From contig NC_039481.1 in the NCBI RefSeq assembly GCF_003590095.1, forward strand, positions 2,356,001-2,420,000: 64,000 nt of DNA, read 5' to 3'. Position numbers and translations under genes: made by a program. The DNA comes from Trichoplusia ni (taxonomy: Eukaryota > Arthropoda > Insecta > Lepidoptera > Noctuidae). The notes below the pieces were generated by a model that searched no databases, was not told the DNA's origin, and worked only from the letters and a program-made list of their open reading frames with translations. Below are positions 59,686 through 64,000 of the stretch, piece by piece. How positions within the stretch are numbered: position 1 is the first letter of the stretch; every line of letters starts with the position of its first letter.

Positions 59686-61085
59686 CTAAATACGTACATG
59701 ATATCCAGATAAATGGAAAAGCACTTTCAAAACACTTATAACGTGTGTCATTTGTACCTAACAGCCAAATACCAATGTGATTTGTATTTCATACCCATTC
59801 AGACATTAGAGACAGTTCATTACAGTCCCCAATAAAACGTAATACCAGTCTGATTAAATTCTATTAATCATTACCTTACCGTTCCAACCCTAAGTGAACG
59901 TGCAACTGTATAAACCTATTTGAAAATAAAAGAGGAGCAATACAACTATTTAAAAACACATTAGCCGTTGCTTACTCAGTGGCCACTTCAAAGTGAGCCT
60001 ATTTAATATATACGCTGTTCGCCGGCATCGTTCCACGATGGTGGACGCGAAACGTGCAATTCACTGAATTACTATAAAATTGGCATGAGAAAATGCCAGG
60101 TTAAAAAGCGAATAAAGCCTTCCGATCGTTTAACCGGCCAGTTATAGGAAATTGTGACTGCGTTTAATGAAATTGTCATAAACATAGAGGGGCTTGGAAT
60201 AATCGTGGGTGCTGTGAGAACCGCCGTGTGGGCAGACGGGGACACGCGTGCTCTGAACATAGGCCGCCATCGCTTTATCAGACGACGTTATTTTTAGTTT
60301 AGTTCGATTTCTAAATTATTGTAGACAGGAAATCAAGTACTTTCTGAAAAGCCTTTTATAAATACAATAAGGTTTCTTTTCTCTTTTTCTCATCTTTCAA
60401 GTCAGTGTGATCTTTTTAAGTTTGATGAACAGTAATTAAACAGTTCAATGAATTTAGGAGATTGCCACAGTTCATAAGCTTTCTTTGATTTCTTCAATAA
60501 CAAAAAATGTTATTGATTTCTAATCATTTTTATTTTTTCCTTGTCGCCTTTACGGTCCGCTTATTGCCAAGCCCAACAAGTACTACTCGATAGACCCATT
60601 CTGTTTTAACGAATACCTTATGGTTATTATATAATGCACGACAAATGCCTGTATTTGCTCCTCAACCACAACACTAGTCGATTTTAATTATGCGCTACCC
60701 TTCATTTTCAATATACCGGAACCGCCCCAGACGCGTGCGTGACCGCTGACAGACAACATAAGAATGTAATTGAAAATCACAGAATGTTTGAAAATAGAAC
60801 GGTACGCTGAAACATGCTTTTTATTATTTTCATTGTGTGCCATAAGTGGCCAGTGTTATTGATTGAAAGGTGAAGAAAGTTACGCGAAGGTTGAAATTGT
60901 TATTATTTAGAACCTTTTTTTTTATTTTAGTGTTGAAAAATAATGATTTAGGATTTTCAAGGTTTAAGATTAAGTTTTAAGGTTACAGATACTTTCAGCC
61001 ATTATGGTAGTTCAAAAACATTTTTTTTTAACTTTTAGAACTACTTATTTTATGTTTATTTATAAAAATGTTTTGTTGTTTACAG
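59686..61085. other. Non-coding stretch
   Basis: Nothing recognised. It ends in a good pyrimidine/AG acceptor (TTTTGTTGTTTACAG) at 61085 on the plus strand. Confidence 0.45.
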
Positions 61086-61145
61086 ATGTCGCCACTACGC
61101 GCCGGCAGACGGCTAGCAGCCTTCATGACGTCCAACGCTTTTCTG
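61086..61145 (+). CDS. Possible 60-nt micro-exon, unknown gene
   Basis: It follows TTTTGTTGTTTACAG and ends before the donor-like GTCAGT. The interval is exactly 20 codons and markedly GC-richer than the flanks. Frame 1 reads MSPLRAGRRLAAFMTSNAFL and opens with ATG, resembling the start of a signal-peptide-like segment. Another frame is also open (VATTRRQTASSLHDVQRFS). The only open frame of the 42652-42697 exon does not continue open into this one, so if both are real they are not directly spliced together. The donor GTCAGT is weaker than consensus. Confidence 0.3.
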
Positions 61146-61663
61146 GTCAGTATTAGTAACACTTAATTTCCATTCATGATTCAATCATCTTAATCAAGTA
61201 TGCAGTACTTAAAGCAGTGGCTACGTTAAATTCGAGTATAATTCAGTTGAGGTATCGCTCACTGTATTTTAATTACGCCAACAACATAAATTAAGAGAAT
61301 ACATTAAAACCAACCCCTCCGGTCGATAAATAAAGATACTGCAGCCTACAGACTGGAACAACGCGTAAAAACAACTGATATTAATTAATCGTTCAAGTTT
61401 AAATCACACAATATAATATACCCGCGTACCAATAACCGACGTTATTCAATAACTCAAAAAATACATTGAAAGTATTGCGAGCGAGTCGCAACTACGCATA
61501 CCTACCATGTATCATCGTTTTACCAATTACGGGAGCGAGTAATAAATCTCGATGAAAATATTGATAACAGTAGACGCATCGAGCAATGAATTACGCGCGT
61601 AAACAACGTGTGTGTAATTTATACCGCGTCGCTTATGTCATTAATTCAGTTATGGTGTGTTTG

Positions 61664-61716
61664 AGCGGCCGGCGGAGGGCGGGCGGCGCCCTGCGGTCGA
61701 GGAGCCCACCTCCGGC
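61664..61716. other. GC-rich islet
   Basis: GAGCGGCCGGCGGAGGGCGG followed by GCGGCGCCCTGCGGTCGAGG, embedded in AT-rich DNA. It lies 0.5 kb downstream of the 61086-61145 candidate exon. Possible regulatory element or unseen exon. Confidence 0.4.
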
Positions 61717-62299
61717 TTTGTGGCAATCGAATCAGTGCTAGACGACGATATTATCTAGTCGCAGCACCCTGTACTACAGTCACACGGATAGTACTTACAC
61801 TGCACGCTGTGTTAGTGTAGGATACAGGACGCTTAAACTATGGGATTAATTTAATGTCAAATGCATTTGTAGTAATTGCTTCTTAGTAGTGATTTTCCTT
61901 AGAAGTCAGGCTTATTTCTATGGCAATTCGTTCTTGATTATAAGCCAAAGATTTACCTTAAAAGAGAGAAAAGAAAAAGAATACTCATAAATTAAAGAGA
62001 AGGTCTTTGATATTTAATCCTAAGTTTTTGTTCAATACCCAACATGATTGAATTTTCAAGTAACAAAGGAGTCAATATGAACATTACTAACAGGTATAGC
62101 AGGAACTTGCAAATAAGCCCGACGTATACGTCCCAATGTGCAAAGCCACCGTGAAATTCACTGATACTATCAAGTAGAAATGGATATCGCAATTTCCATG
62201 CACCAAAATAGAGACGTCAGTAACAGATCCAAACGCCAACATCTCTTGTAAATTATTATTTGCCTGTTTGTGCGCGGACAATTAACATTCTGGTGGAAA

Positions 62300-62386
62300 C
62301 GAGGCGAGCGGGACGGATCGGAGCGGTGCGGAGCGGAGCGGTGCGGCGCGGCACGGAGCCGTGCGGCACCGTCGCCTCGCTGCGTC
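62300..62386. other. GC-rich islet with GAGCGGTGCG-type tandem repeats
   Basis: Short GCGGAGCG/GCGGTGCG units are repeated across about 60 bp. They are enclosed by the inverted pair GAGGCGA (62301-62307) and TCGCCTC (62372-62378), with an inner GCACGG-AG-CCGTGC hairpin (62351-62364). The 110-aa plus-strand frame and the overlapping minus-strand frames here reflect composition. It could be a promoter-proximal element or a GC-rich first exon. Confidence 0.5.
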
Positions 62387-64000
62387 CTATCTGCAATCTG
62401 CATAATGCGCGACACTCATTTACCGACCGTTTGTGAACGACAAATGAAGCGAGCGCAACTGAAAATGTTTAAAACGACCAACACAACACGACCCCCATCT
62501 TCGTATCTCCTAGAGGTGGCCACATGTCAACCGCGGCTGGTCATATCTGTGCGGCCGAAACGCAAATATTCGCGAAACTGTGGCATGTCTAATAGCGCGT
62601 GAACCCTGTGATTGATCGCTTGGGATTGTCCGTTTATTTATTTTACGAATCGATGGATTCTTTGTGGATTACTTTTAAAAGCCTTTTGGACAATTGTGCG
62701 GAATTAAAATGCATGCACGCATTATAATGTATTATGCAAATAATTTTGTATTTGGTGAAGCTATACCAACAGAGATGACATTCTTTCATCATTATACAAT
62801 GCCTACATAATTATGCATAATTACTTATAACTAATGTAAGTAGTACAGGCAAGTTTAAAACAATTTCTAGTACGAGCAAATAACAATTATATCAAATTAG
62901 GCCCGCTCATTGAAAATCGCCCATAAGTCATCAAGCCTCTAACTCCCGAACACAATCCTATCGCTTGCATACAGGGTGTTTGTTGAAAACACAATAGCGG
63001 ATTACAGTAGCTTATGTTATTCATACTTCGAATAAGTACATTCAAGATTTGAATTTGAATGCTACTAAGTTCCTTTTTTTCCGTTCGCGGTAATTAAAAA
63101 ACTCATGCGTCGTTACACCGAATATAGTCAATACACAATAGACTAAAGCTAAGGAGTGGAATTCTTTTTAATTGGGAAAATCTGACCATCCTAAATAATT
63201 TTTATTCCTAATAGCTGTGTAAAACTATTATTTTTTAATTTAAATTATGGTTAGTATAAAGTAATACTTCGAAAACTATAAAAAAGCCATTATAATAAAA
63301 AAAACAAATTGGAAACGGTGCCAAGGAAACGCAATCATTTTTTCGTTTATTAACTTGGCAAAGCTTTTAAAATCCGTTAATTTTCATTGTTATGTAGGCA
63401 TTGTAATCCTATTTGCAAAATCCAAAAGTTCCGAATACGGATTTTTTTAATATATAGCACGAATCTCCTTTTCGAATTCAGACGAAACAATAGTACCTAG
63501 GTAATACCGATATCGACCCAGAACTCAGTTCTGCTGCCCCTTGCCGCTGTCCAAAGCTGTGAAAAAATCAATCTTATAACGCAATCCAAATATGAGACAG
63601 CCGTTTCTAAGGCAAATTTTCGGTACTCGAAAGGAAATCAATACCTGACTTTTCTTATATACCTATACCTACAGGTTGATACTTAACATAATTACGTATC
63701 TTTAAATAGCAATTTTCTTTAATTATCACCCGCTCCGTTAAGCACATACCGCTTACATTTCGCAAACGCACATTTATATAATTCGGCATATTAACATGTT
63801 CTACCTGCGTCGGTACATGCCACATTAATTAATAGCTGATTGGTTTAGTTATCTCTCACAAGGTGTATGAGACGAGAACTATACTTACCTAACTACTAAT
63901 ATACATATATGTATGTCTATCTGTACGTTGGACGCTTTGTGCGTCTAATTGAGTTTGCTTTAAGTTTTTGGTGCCTACCTATCTACTATTGAAATTTAAT
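62387..64000. other. Non-coding stretch to window end
   Basis: No gene or repeat recognised. Confidence 0.45.

Noticed and set aside
62270..62602. 110-aa plus-strand and 81-aa minus-strand frames
   Set aside because: Arg/Ala/Gly-rich readings created by the GC-rich tandem islet on both strands. No start context or homology.
1..64000. CRISPR arrays, rRNA, operons, riboswitches
   Set aside because: No regularly spaced repeats, no rRNA-like core sequences, and the genome is clearly animal nuclear DNA.

Overview
The window reads as AT-rich insect nuclear DNA, very probably from a moth or butterfly. The organism call rests on interspersed-repeat types I recognise as lepidopteran. These are an RTE-type LINE with an (ATG)n tail, tRNA-headed SINEs, and short repeats seen across Lepidoptera. 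There are no bacterial-type operons, rRNA genes, convincing functional tRNA genes or CRISPR arrays. A block of exactly 1,000 Ns (20317-21316) is a scaffold gap.

The only long coding region is a full-length, apparently undisrupted RTE-type LINE on the minus strand (1510-4694). It carries a 1,023-aa endonuclease/reverse-transcriptase ORF, a minimal 3' end that runs straight into an (ATG)n tail, and an exact 9-bp target-site duplication. From about 5 to 25.5 kb the sequence is a graveyard of small mobile-element pieces. They include a SINE at 7.8 kb, RTE tails at 12.4 and 23.7 kb, a repeat family with a shared terminal motif at 5.25, 11.5 and 21.6 kb, an inverted-repeat MITE-like unit at 22.2 kb, and a SINE at 22.6 kb. 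At 23.8-25.3 kb lies a compact, internally deleted Ty1/copia-type element. Its two LTRs differ only by a 5-bp indel, it keeps an initiator-tRNA primer-binding site and a polypurine tract, and its gag/pol is broken. A possible pseudogene tail of unknown family lies at 13.5-13.7 kb.

From about 25.5 kb to the end the window is almost free of recognisable transposons, apart from SINE and other repeat remnants at 37-39.3 kb and 55.7 kb. No long host ORF is present. The stretch looks like intronic or intergenic DNA with several short GC-rich islets (27.4, 36.7, 40.9, 54.2, 61.7 and 62.3 kb) and strong short hairpins (29.0, 33.8 and 38.3 kb).

The most interesting single signal is at 42.65 kb: a textbook 3' splice site fused directly to a perfect 5' splice site (CAG|GTAAGT). 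A second donor, GTGAGT, follows 46 nt later. This is the signature of a recursive (ratcheting) splice site inside a very long plus-strand intron. Possible micro-exons lie at 61.1 kb (+) and 59.6 kb (-). Everything about host genes here is inference from splice-signal shape. Transcript data would settle it.
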